The notes: generated from the sequence alone by a model not told the origin. 25,443 bases of DNA from a virus (IMGVR_UViG_3300017758_000121:1-25443); one strand, 5' to 3'. Shown: positions 14,897-21,291, counted from the first letter of the stretch. Program-made: numbers and translations.

Positions 14897-15066
14897 CAAA
14901 GCACGACAAAACTTCCCCAAGATATCACAAAGGATATAACTTTACTTTTCCAAAAGAAGAGTTTGGTTATAGAAGTGAGTTATTTGAGGAAGTAAAACGA
15001 ATACATAAACGAAAAAAACGTACATACGACCTTGATAAATTCAAGAAGTCGTTGTATATAGATTAG
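14893..15066 (+). CDS. Basic hypothetical protein (57 residues)
   Basis: MTKHDKTSPRYHKGYNFTFP then KEEFGYRSELFEEVKRIHKR and KKRTYDLDKFKKSLYID. Very basic and aromatic, with a central helix and an R/K-rich block (KRIHKRKKRTY) suited to nucleic-acid binding. It starts within the stop of the zinc-ribbon gene, with AAGAGGA as ribosome-binding site. No family is recognised. Confidence 0.65.
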   Translation: MTKHDKTSPRYHKGYNFTFPKEEFGYRSELFEEVKRIHKRKKRTYDLDKFKKSLYID

Positions 15067-15102
15067 TGTACAATGGTGTGTCATATGATGCACCACGTAC
15101 AC
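15066..15102 (+). promoter_or_regulatory. Intergenic hairpin before the 90-residue gene
   Basis: GTGTAC (15066-15071) pairs with GTACAC (15097-15102). Inside, GGTG (15075-15078) pairs with CACC (15091-15094), and four further pairs, two of them G-U, close on loop ATAT. The stem begins at the last base of the preceding stop codon. The next ribosome-binding site (AGAGGAGGAA) lies about 10 bases downstream. Confidence 0.55.
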
Positions 15103-15123
15103 CTGAAAAAAAGAGGAGGAATA

Positions 15124-15396
15124 ATGCCCTTAACTGAAAAACAAATACAAAAGATAAGTGATAAATGTAATCATAAAGTTGTAGCAAAGTTTGAAATTGA
15201 TTTTCATTTTGATATTGGACTTTTGAACTCTCAATCAATAACTGATTTTGTGCAAATTGAATTAGAAACTGAATACACAAAAAAAGATATTGTAAAAAGT
15301 TTTTTTACAGAGCAAAACTATAAAGAACTTGTTGATTGGAAAGGTAATTATTGTGATGATTGCGAAGATGAATATTTATCAGAGGAGGAGGAGTAA
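15124..15396 (+). CDS. Hypothetical acidic protein (90 residues)
   Basis: ATG 15124 is preceded by a strong AGAGGAGGA ribosome-binding site. An upstream in-frame ATG at 15073 lies inside a hairpin and is rejected. The protein has a helical N-terminus (TEKQIQKISDKCNHKVV), a beta-rich middle (AKFEIDFHFDIGLL) and a very acidic end with CDDCEDEYLSEEEE, where one CxxC is present. No family is recognised. Its stop overlaps the next ATG (TAATG). Confidence 0.65.
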   Translation: MPLTEKQIQKISDKCNHKVVAKFEIDFHFDIGLLNSQSITDFVQIELETEYTKKDIVKSFFTEQNYKELVDWKGNYCDDCEDEYLSEEEE

Positions 15397-15689
15397 TGAA
15401 AGCTAAAGTAAAAACAAACCAATCTATAAAATGCGTAGACCAAAAGAAACACGCACAAGAAAATAAATATAATGGTTGGGCTAATTATGAAACATGGAAT
15501 GTTTCTTTGTGGATTAATAACAATGAAAGATTGTATGATATTGCAAAAGATTGCAAAGATTATGCAGAATTTATTGCATTTACTAAGGATATAGATATAA
15601 CTATGACAGGCGACAAAGTAAAGTACGATAATGAATTAGTTAATGTAGATGAAATAAACGACATGTTAAAAGAACTAAGGGAGGAATAA
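15396..15689 (+). CDS. DUF7249-like phage protein (97 residues)
   Basis: Residues 26-42 read NGWANYETWNVSLWINN. An NGWxNYETWxVxLWxxN signature recurs in small proteins of many unrelated phages and plasmids and is, as far as I recall, the hallmark of DUF7249; the name should be confirmed by profile search. The rest has an acidic helix (LYDIAKDCKDYAEFIAF) and an acidic C-terminal helix. Function is unknown for the family. The gene is coupled to its neighbours on both sides by TAATG overlaps. Confidence 0.7.
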   Translation: MKAKVKTNQSIKCVDQKKHAQENKYNGWANYETWNVSLWINNNERLYDIAKDCKDYAEFIAFTKDIDITMTGDKVKYDNELVNVDEINDMLKELREE

Positions 15690-15841
15690 TGTTAAGTGTA
15701 CAAGGTCTTATCATTGCATTTATGGGTGGCGTAATGTTCATGGCACTTATATTTGGTGTATGGCTATACTTTATGGAAAGGCGTATTGAAAAAGAACAAG
15801 GTCTTTCAGACGAATTTATGGCGTGGGTAAAGAATTTATAA
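15689..15841 (+). CDS. Single-pass membrane protein (50 residues)
   Basis: MLSVQGLIIAFMGGVMFMAL then IFGVWLYFMERRIEKEQGLS and DEFMAWVKNL. Residues about 6-28 form a hydrophobic transmembrane helix, followed by a positively charged ERRIEK flank that would stay inside. It starts in the stop of the DUF7249-like gene (TAATG), with GGGAGGA as ribosome-binding site. It could be a superinfection or host-membrane effector, or an accessory holin; no evidence separates these. Confidence 0.65.
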   Translation: MLSVQGLIIAFMGGVMFMALIFGVWLYFMERRIEKEQGLSDEFMAWVKNL

Positions 15842-15873
15842 TTTAACCCCTTAATTTATTAAGGGGATTAAAT
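15841..15873 (+). repeat. CCCC/GGGG start-associated hairpin, copy 6
   Basis: ATTTAA plus CCCCTTAA, loop TTTA, then TTAAGGGG, bulged A, and TTAAAT. It overlaps the last base of the preceding stop codon and precedes AGAGAGGAGCCG and a GTG start at 15895. The GGAGCCG after this copy is shared with the gene start after copy 3. Confidence 0.85.
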
Positions 15874-15894
15874 AATAAATAGAGAGGAGCCGTT

Positions 15895-16125
15895 GTGAGT
15901 TGCAATGAAGGTATTTCACGATATGCAAAAAACGTTGATAAAAAAGATGAACTTATTACTATTGGGCATAAAAGCGTTCCCGTAATAGCTGTATCAAGAG
16001 CGTTTGGTAAAACAACAATAACGTATGGGGATACGAATAAACCAACGCAACGAGTATTTGCAGATAATGACAATGTTGTTATCAACGAAAAAGTTTATCG
16101 GAAACGCATAAAACCCAACAGGTAA
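15895..16125 (+). CDS. Hypothetical basic beta-rich protein (76 residues)
   Basis: The start is GTG 15895, preceded by AGAGAGGAGCC. The protein (MSCNEGISRYAKNVDKKDEL...) has several alternating hydrophobic segments (ELITIGHKSVPVIAV, TTITYG, DNVVINEKVY), suggesting a small beta-barrel, and a basic C-terminus (YRKRIKPNR). A DNA- or RNA-binding SH3- or OB-like fold is conceivable, but I cannot assign a family. It is the last gene before a longer structured segment. Confidence 0.65.
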   Translation: MSCNEGISRYAKNVDKKDELITIGHKSVPVIAVSRAFGKTTITYGDTNKPTQRVFADNDNVVINEKVYRKRIKPNR

Positions 16126-16250
16126 AAGCTACTGCATACACGTGTACTCCCTTACACAAAAGTGTGTGCATAGCTTAGTGTCTATTGTATGTTTAACAAC
16201 ATGCCCTGTTTCAACGCATATAGTAGGCACTAAGGTACTAAAGCATGATT
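16126..16250 (+). promoter_or_regulatory. Structured 5' leader of the 100-residue gene
   Basis: A 15-pair stem joins AAGCTA and TGCATACAC (16126-16141, with C16132 bulged) to GTGTGTGCA and TAGCTT (16162-16176). Stacked inside is GTGTA-CTCCCT-TACAC (16142-16157). A second stem pairs TAGTG (16176-16180) with CACTA (16228-16232). The exposed CTCC loop (16147-16150) is complementary to GGAG (16251-16254), the ribosome-binding site of the next gene, so a loop-to-RBS contact is possible. No open frame of note lies here. Confidence 0.55.
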
Positions 16251-16262
16251 GGAGGAAAAAAT

Positions 16263-16565
16263 ATGCAAATAAAAGTAGGTACAACCTTATCTACGTTGCC
16301 AAAATCAAATCCATTTGGTAAAGGCAGACAGACTATTTTCGTAGAACGAAAATGGGATACCATGTTAAAAGAAACACCATTTATGTGGGTGTGTCTTGAA
16401 ATTATGCCTAAAAATACTAACAAAAATGGTACTAGAAAAAGTAACGGCACGTTTTGGACAAGAGCCAAACAGTACAACAAACGTTATGAAGCTGACGGCT
16501 TTAAGTTTGCAGCACGTTGCGTAGGTGGAGTATATACCTTTTGGGGTAGATACGAAACAAAATAA
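16263..16565 (+). CDS. Hypothetical basic protein (100 residues)
   Basis: ATG 16263 follows TTGGAGGAAA at good spacing; an ATG at 16245 in the same frame lies upstream of that site and is rejected. The protein is basic, Lys/Thr/Arg-rich and aromatic, with a beta pattern at the end (FKFAARCVGGVYTFWGRYE). A segment around 55-80 (NGTRKSNGTFWTRAKQYNKR) is suited to nucleic-acid contact. No family is recognised. Structured non-coding segments flank it on both sides. Confidence 0.65.
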   Translation: MQIKVGTTLSTLPKSNPFGKGRQTIFVERKWDTMLKETPFMWVCLEIMPKNTNKNGTRKSNGTFWTRAKQYNKRYEADGFKFAARCVGGVYTFWGRYETK

Positions 16566-16830
16566 AATTGTGGACTAGCAATAGTTCACGTAAGCTATAC
16601 ATAACAACGATATAAATATCCACATGTTGTGTATAGAAACGCTATCTACACAAAACTAGCAATAGTTTTGTACCATAACTCAAGCGATTGAGTTGTAGGT
16701 AGCTTGTAGCACATAAGATAGAACTAACTAACCTCTCGCTCAGACTAGTCAAAGTATGATAACGAGCCGAGGCATACACGAAGTTAGTTGTCTCAGACTT
16801 GTGTGTTACAAGCTATCTATAAGAAAGGAA
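16566..16830 (+). ncRNA. Candidate structured RNA with three GNRA-tetraloop hairpins
   Basis: There is no gene for about 275 bases, but pairing is dense. GTGGACTA-GCAA-TAGTTCAC lies at 16570-16589. CTATACA and CAAC (16595-16608) pair with GTTG and TGTATAG (16626-16636). ACAAAACTA-GCAA-TAGTTTTGT is at 16650-16671, and AACTCAA-GCGA-TTGAGTT at 16677-16694. A long-range stem joins GGTAGCTTGTA (16698-16708) to TACAAGCTATC (16807-16817), extendable by A-U pairs. Within it AACTAAC (16722-16728, or the register 16726-16732) pairs with GTTAGTT (16783-16789). Three of the loops are GNRA. This is far more than expected for AT-rich spacer. It may be a free RNA or a long leader of the following operon. 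I recognise no known RNA class. Confidence 0.55.
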
Positions 16831-16840
16831 AGGTGATTAT

Positions 16841-17134
16841 ATGTTACCTGACGGCATGGTTCGTAAAGAACCACCTGCGACTACACAACGTGGTGGGCGA
16901 CAACCTAAAATTCTGTCACATGACAAAGTTATAGTGTTGTTAAACAATCCTAACACGTGGTATGTAATCGCTACACAAGAGAGATGGAGTAGTGGTGTTG
17001 TACAAAACATACAACATATGAAGCAACAAAACATTTCCCACTTAAAAGATAAAGGGTCTTTTGAGTGCCGACAAAGAAAAAATGAAAAAAATGGTGTGGA
17101 CTTGTATTGCAGGTTTGTACCGATTGGAGAATAA
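16841..17134 (+). CDS. Hypothetical basic protein (97 residues)
   Basis: ATG 16841 is preceded by AAAGGAAAGG at 16824-16833. The protein begins MLPDGMVRKEPPATTQRGGR, then has a beta strand (KVIVLL), NPNTWYVIATQERW and a basic helix, ending VDLYCRFVPIGE. The order 'Trp-x-hydrophobic, Ser/Thr-rich helix, F-E-x-R, then a V-x-Y-x-R-strand' resembles small actinophage proteins of unknown function as I remember them; this is weak evidence. It is the first gene of the ATPase operon, three bases before the ATPase start. Confidence 0.65.
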   Translation: MLPDGMVRKEPPATTQRGGRQPKILSHDKVIVLLNNPNTWYVIATQERWSSGVVQNIQHMKQQNISHLKDKGSFECRQRKNEKNGVDLYCRFVPIGE

Positions 17135-17137
17135 CAA

Positions 17138-17863
17138 ATGAGTAAAAAACAAACATGTTGGGAATTAGCCCAACTCGTTATTGGTAAAACTGATAGAGTA
17201 CTCTTATACGGACCCCCAGGGACAGGTAAGACACAATCAGCAGTGAAAGAAAACGTACCATTGAACATCAATGGTGACCCAAATGTGTATCAAATTACAC
17301 TTACAGAGGAAAGCACAAGTGCAGACCTTATGGGATATTATCAGATAGGAGAAAATCAACAGTTCGTATGGCATGACGGAATTGCTATACAGGCTTGGCG
17401 TAATGGTGGTAGATTGGTTATCAATGAGATAGACCACGCTTCACCAGACGCAATGACTTTCTTACATGCAATACTTGATGACAAAACTATTGCAGGTATC
17501 ACTCTCAACAACAGAGAAAAAGAAACTGTTAGACCTGCAGAGGGGTTTCAAGTAATTGCAACTTCTAATGCAGACCCTGAGAGTTTGCCACAAGCAGTTA
17601 AGGATAGGTTTCCTATCTCTATTAACGTAGATAGTATTCACCCTAAAGCACTTGAGAAATTTCCTGAGAGTTGGAGAGATGTTATAAACGATACATCTAC
17701 TATAGATGATGAGTTTGAACGTATTTCTATTCGTAAATGGTTAGAGTTCTTTAAACTTACAGATGAGTTATCTATGGATATGGATACAGCAGGTCAGTTA
17801 GTATTCGGTGATAGAAGTGAAGAATTACTTGACGCTATCAAGCTATCTAACATAGAAGAATGA
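17138..17863 (+). CDS. MoxR-type AAA+ ATPase
   Basis: A 241-residue AAA_5/MoxR-like ATPase. Walker A is GPPGTGKT at 25-32, the ADLMGYY segment at 62-68 is typical of the group, Walker B is LVINEIDH at 93-100 (Glu97, Asp99), sensor 1 is ATSN at 141-144, and the arginine-finger region is KDRF at 155-158. Such ATPases remodel a VWA-domain partner; known examples are MoxR, CbbQ, GvpN, and CobS with CobT. Here the partner is two genes downstream, a HELGH-plus-VWA protein, and the three genes overlap by ATGA and TAATG. CobS-like ATPases occur in several marine phages. The true substrate of this one is unknown, and cobalamin synthesis is not supported by any neighbour. Confidence 0.9.
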   Translation: MSKKQTCWELAQLVIGKTDRVLLYGPPGTGKTQSAVKENVPLNINGDPNVYQITLTEESTSADLMGYYQIGENQQFVWHDGIAIQAWRNGGRLVINEIDHASPDAMTFLHAILDDKTIAGITLNNREKETVRPAEGFQVIATSNADPESLPQAVKDRFPISINVDSIHPKALEKFPESWRDVINDTSTIDDEFERISIRKWLEFFKLTDELSMDMDTAGQLVFGDRSEELLDAIKLSNIEE

Positions 17864-18108
17864 GCTACTTATATCACATAGGTGAAAGTTCTGTAGATGA
17901 AAGACATTGGTCTATATCATCTACAAGAATACTCACAAAAAATGAAATAAATGAAGCGTTTTCTAACGCAGATTTTAACATTGGTGAAAGACCACAAACT
18001 ATTCATCTTGATACAGGTGTAGAAGTTACAGTTGTGTTTGAGGGATTAGAATTTGGTGATAACGCACAAGTCAATTTGTATCATGGTGAAGTAGCAGAGG
18101 AGGAATAA
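17860..18108 (+). CDS. Hypothetical acidic linker-gene protein of the ATPase-VWA operon (82 residues)
   Basis: It starts within the ATPase stop codon (ATGA) and ends in the start of the VWA gene (TAATG), so it is co-translated with both. It is acidic, with mainly beta character (YLYHIGESSVD, TIHLDTGVEVTVVFEGLEF, AQVNLYHGEV) and one helix (KNEINEAFSN). It has no known motif. Its fixed place between ATPase and partner suggests an adaptor or inhibitor role, which is inference from order alone. Confidence 0.65.
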   Translation: MSYLYHIGESSVDERHWSISSTRILTKNEINEAFSNADFNIGERPQTIHLDTGVEVTVVFEGLEFGDNAQVNLYHGEVAEEE

Positions 18109-19622
18109 TGCAACACAGACCATTTCCTGAAATAGTTACAGGAGAAAACGATTGGGAAGTCTTTGAGGAAACTGAAAGACCTCGTACAGATATGACCAAC
18201 AAAAAAATGTACGTTCCACTAGATGACAACTGTCACAAATGTGGATTGCAACATGGTCGTATGGTTCGTAGACACGAGTTAGGACATGTTAAATGGTCAC
18301 CCAAATCTATGGGTAGATTAAAGCAAGGTGTTATGGAAGAAGCAGTTCATCTGCTTGAAGAAATAAGAATAAATCATCTGCTTACATGGCATGGTATTCC
18401 TATGAGTGAGCCACATAAATGTATTAACGAAGTACAAATGTTCACAAGACAACTTGTAGAAAAAGGTAGCGTATCTGAAATACTTAAATGGTGTATCGCA
18501 GCTGCGTTCTTACGTGAGAAAAAGTCTAGTTGGCTTAGTCACAGACTTTATCTTGCAACAAGAAAAGGCAATGTAGGAAACTACAATAGCCCTTTGTCAC
18601 ATGAATTAGAAGCTACTTTGATTGCTATGCAAGATATGATTGATAGTCATACTTTAACTGCACAACGTATTAAAGACCTAGAGTTTGTAATAGAACAAAC
18701 ATATTGGTTTCATAGAGTGATGATTGTTACAAATAAAAACACAAGTACAATTACAAAAAACATATCATTCAATCGTGTTAAAAAGTATGCTAAAGATTTA
18801 TCTGACATACTATCAATGTTCAGTGAAAGACCTACAGAAGAAGAAGTATTTCTATCTGCTGAACAAAAAGCTAAGTTAGAAGAAGTAAAACTTGCTGATG
18901 AAAAAGATGAGGATAGTTATTTAGATACAGATGAGCTTTACGAAGAAGCAGGTATAAACGATACTAATTCATTGAAAGCATTAGACCAACGTAACAAAGC
19001 AGATGTACGTAAAAAATTGTATGACATGAAACAAGCAGGAACACCACCTAATTGGGGTACACTTAAAGTACATAACCCACAATGTTCTATCAATTTATCT
19101 AATAAGTTACGTCAAGGTTATACACGTATAGCAAAAGATTATGGTACAAACCCTAACAAAATACAACGTTATGTTGTAGACAAGAAAATATTTTCTCGTA
19201 AGCATAACGTATATGGTGGTACTGTTCTCATAGACGCTTCAGGTTCTATGCACTTTAGTGGTGAAGATATACTTGAAGTTATGCAACAAGTACCTGCAGT
19301 TACTATTGCTATGTACAATGGTATGAGTAGTTCAGGTGACTTACGTATTATTGCTAGAAATGGTAGACGTGTTAATGAAGAATATCTTAACACATACAGT
19401 GGTAGAGCTAATATTGTTGACTTACCTGCATTAGAGTGGTTAGGCAAACAAGAACCAAAACGTATATGGGTTAGTGATTTACAAGTATCGTCTAAAGGTA
19501 GTGACTTTACAAGAGAAGGTTTAGAAGAATGTGTAAAAGCATTATCTAAATATCACATAACTAGACTTGCTGACATTAATGAAGTAAAACAATTTGTTAA
19601 ACAGTTAAATGTACTAAAATAA
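18108..19622 (+). CDS. HExxH metallopeptidase-like plus VWA domain protein, partner of the AAA+ ATPase
   Basis: A 504-residue protein with two recognisable parts. At the N-terminus, CHKC (42-45) is followed by HELGH (56-60), a zinc-metalloprotease HExxH motif, and EEIRINHL (84-91), which could give the third ligand. At the C-terminus, residues 371-500 form a von Willebrand A domain with MIDAS motif DASGS (376-380), SGRANIVD (431-438) and WVSDLQV (454-460). The middle is helical and acidic (245-300). The architecture matches putative metallopeptidase-VWA proteins (DUF2201-type) and is related to CobT, all of which pair with MoxR/CobS ATPases. The complex probably acts as an ATP-driven remodelling or protein-processing machine. 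Target unknown. Confidence 0.85.
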   Translation: MQHRPFPEIVTGENDWEVFEETERPRTDMTNKKMYVPLDDNCHKCGLQHGRMVRRHELGHVKWSPKSMGRLKQGVMEEAVHLLEEIRINHLLTWHGIPMSEPHKCINEVQMFTRQLVEKGSVSEILKWCIAAAFLREKKSSWLSHRLYLATRKGNVGNYNSPLSHELEATLIAMQDMIDSHTLTAQRIKDLEFVIEQTYWFHRVMIVTNKNTSTITKNISFNRVKKYAKDLSDILSMFSERPTEEEVFLSAEQKAKLEEVKLADEKDEDSYLDTDELYEEAGINDTNSLKALDQRNKADVRKKLYDMKQAGTPPNWGTLKVHNPQCSINLSNKLRQGYTRIAKDYGTNPNKIQRYVVDKKIFSRKHNVYGGTVLIDASGSMHFSGEDILEVMQQVPAVTIAMYNGMSSSGDLRIIARNGRRVNEEYLNTYSGRANIVDLPALEWLGKQEPKRIWVSDLQVSSKGSDFTREGLEECVKALSKYHITRLADINEVKQFVKQLNVLK

Positions 19623-19837
19623 AAGAGGTCGTGTTGTCGGGCAACCGACACGCATTTCCTTTCGTGTGTAGTGCATGACAAGTGAGTGAGGAATAGAGGT
19701 GTAGGAGAACTACACACAGGTTAGTTTCCCTGAAATTTATTCATACAGAAAACAGGGTTTGTTACCGTTCATGAACACCTTACTTGCGTTTATTTCAATT
19801 CACGTGTATTCATTTATATTTATGTTAGACTTTTTTT
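19623..19837 (+). promoter_or_regulatory. Structured intergenic region with alternative pairings and a candidate promoter
   Basis: TGTCGG-GCAA-CCGACA (19635-19650), another GNRA hairpin, opens the segment and is extended by GTG/CGC with a bulge. CTACACAC (19710-19717) can pair either with distant GTGTGTAG (19664-19671) or, through CTACAC, with nearby GTGTAG (19699-19704, loop GAGAA). CCCTG (19728-19732) can pair with CAGGG (19753-19757) or, through CCTG, with CAGG (19717-19720). GTTCATGAAC (19767-19776) is a perfect palindrome. A weak promoter-like TTCACG, 16 bases, TATGTT ends about 16 bases before the next ATG. The alternative stems are the kind found in attenuators. Confidence 0.5.
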
Positions 19838-20074
19838 ATGGTAGATATAAATAAATTAATAGAAGAAGCCGAGCATGGCACAATGGGTAACTACGTTGAA
19901 CGTAAAATTACTGATGAGGCCATGCCTTTTTGGAACGCTTTAAAAGAGCGTGTACAAAATGGTAATGAAATTAAACCCTATCGTGTAAAAATGATACTTG
20001 AACGAGAGTACGATATCAAAATAAGCGATACTGCGGTAAGAAAATATTTACAAGGTCTTGCAAATGGTAAGTAA
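19838..20074 (+). CDS. Small HTH-like DNA-binding protein (78 residues)
   Basis: MVDINKLIEEAEHGTMGNYV and so on. Residues about 45-74 (IKPYRVKMILEREYDIKISD then TAVRKYLQG) look like a winged or simple helix-turn-helix: a helix, a DIKISDTAVRKYL recognition helix, and basic residues. No Shine-Dalgarno sequence is visible; only a run of T lies between the putative promoter and the ATG, so translation may be leaderless or nearly so. It overlaps the start of the metallophosphoesterase gene by 11 bases. Possible roles are repressor-like regulator or DNA-targeting partner of that enzyme. Confidence 0.6.
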   Translation: MVDINKLIEEAEHGTMGNYVERKITDEAMPFWNALKERVQNGNEIKPYRVKMILEREYDIKISDTAVRKYLQGLANGK

Positions 20075-21125
20075 AGATGTAGCTAAATTACTTGCAGAAG
20101 CTGAAAGTGCTAAGATACTTGAGCTTGAACAAGTAAACATAAAGCTACTCAAACAATTAGAGAAATCTAAAAACAAAACAGAAAAACTTGTAGACGCTGT
20201 GTATGACGCAGTTAAAACAAGCATCACGACATATCGTGCAGGTAAAATTCCTAAACCTAAACTTTCTAAAAAGAAAGTTAATGGTAAAGAGATAGCTTGT
20301 GCAATACTTAGTGATGTTCAACTAGCTAAAGTTACTCCAACTTATAATACAAAAGTTGCAGAAGAACGTGTTGTACGATACGCACACAAAATAGTTGAAT
20401 TAACAAACATACAAAGACAAGCAACAAACGTGACGAAATGTGCAGTGTTTGCAGTAGGTGACATTGTTGAGGGAGAACTTATATTTCCTGGGCAAGAACA
20501 TCTAATTGACGCTTCATTGTACAACCAAGTGACAGTTGACGCACCAAGAATATTGACACAATTCTTTGACATATTACTTGCAAACTTTGAGGAAGTAGAT
20601 GTTCATTGGGTTATTGGTAATCACGGACATTTAGGTGGACGTTCACGTAAAAACTATCACCCTGATAGTAATGCCGACAGAATGTTAGGCAAGATTATGG
20701 AGATGATATACGCTAAAGAACCTAGAATTAAATGGACAATACCTGACACTACAGGCGATAACCATTGGTTTGATATTGCAGACTTAGGAGAAAAATGTAA
20801 GTTTTTCTTATGGCATGGTGATAACGTTCGTGGTTTTGGTGGGTTTCCATGGTATGGATTTGGTAAAAAGATAATGGGTTGGAAAACATTAGCTAGTCAA
20901 GGACTTATGCCTGACTTTAATTACGCTATTGCAGGTCATTTTCATACACCAAACACACAGTATATTAATGATGTACGACTATGGATTAATGGAAGTACAG
21001 AAAGTTACAATACATATGCCTTAGAACAGTTAGCAAGTATGGGTAGACCATGTCAATACTTACTTTTTTGTAAGCCAAAGCATGGAGTTACTGCTGAATA
21101 TCTTGTGCAATTAGGTGATGTATAG
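20064..21125 (+). CDS. Calcineurin-like metallophosphoesterase (353 residues)
   Basis: I chose ATG 20064, with AAGG (20053-20056) as ribosome-binding site, over an in-frame TTG at 20058. After a coiled-coil N-terminus (residues 10-50) come the five metallophosphoesterase motifs: LSDVQ (82-86), VGDIVEGE (131-138), GNHGH (185-189), WHGDN (250-254) and AGHFHTPN (290-297). The first motif has Gln86 where the family usually has His (D-x-H), a notable difference. Such enzymes include MRE11/SbcD nucleases and 2',3'-cyclic phosphodiesterases; in this phage, with Rad52-like and nuclease genes downstream, a role in DNA end processing is plausible. The overlap with the HTH gene suggests the two proteins act together. 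Confidence 0.85.
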   Translation: MVSKDVAKLLAEAESAKILELEQVNIKLLKQLEKSKNKTEKLVDAVYDAVKTSITTYRAGKIPKPKLSKKKVNGKEIACAILSDVQLAKVTPTYNTKVAEERVVRYAHKIVELTNIQRQATNVTKCAVFAVGDIVEGELIFPGQEHLIDASLYNQVTVDAPRILTQFFDILLANFEEVDVHWVIGNHGHLGGRSRKNYHPDSNADRMLGKIMEMIYAKEPRIKWTIPDTTGDNHWFDIADLGEKCKFFLWHGDNVRGFGGFPWYGFGKKIMGWKTLASQGLMPDFNYAIAGHFHTPNTQYINDVRLWINGSTESYNTYALEQLASMGRPCQYLLFCKPKHGVTAEYLVQLGDV

Positions 21126-21141
21126 TTATAATAAATAGTAT

Positions 21142-21291
21142 ATGACATATGTTAATGTCAATAGCAGACAACAACTCGTAGGAATAGAGTACACAGGGGA
21201 TACTCCTGTGTTGATATTCAAAGGTATAAATGATGAAATATATTTTCAGAAACTACCTAGAGGAGTTACACGCTTAGACAAAATAAAGTAG
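21142..21291 (+). CDS. Hypothetical small protein (49 residues)
   Basis: MTYVNVNSRQQLVGIEYTGD then TPVLIFKGINDEIYFQKLPR and GVTRLDKIK. It shows an alternating beta-strand pattern (LVGIEY, PVLIFKG, EIYFQKL), consistent with a tiny beta-barrel. It fills the space between the metallophosphoesterase and the Rad52-like gene. The ribosome-binding site is weak (AATAGTAT), so confidence is moderate. It has normal coding texture and no overlapping better frame. No family is recognised. Confidence 0.5.
   Translation: MTYVNVNSRQQLVGIEYTGDTPVLIFKGINDEIYFQKLPRGVTRLDKIK

Noticed and set aside
12841-15873. Repeated hairpins as a CRISPR array
   Set aside because: The copies are irregularly spaced by whole genes, vary in sequence and are themselves inverted repeats; no spacers or cas genes are present.
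12841-15873. Repeated hairpins as ordinary intrinsic terminators
   Set aside because: No copy is followed by a run of T; each is followed by an A/T-mixed arm and then by a ribosome-binding site and gene.
16837-17271. 144-residue open frame on the - strand
   Set aside because: It is antisense to the 97-residue gene and the ATPase Walker A region; it reads as Cys/Phe-rich low-likelihood protein and has no coherent context.
17138-19622. Cobalamin biosynthesis (CobS/CobT) as the function of the AAA+/VWA pair
   Set aside because: Only the general architecture is shared; the HELGH motif and small middle gene differ, and no other cobalamin gene is present.
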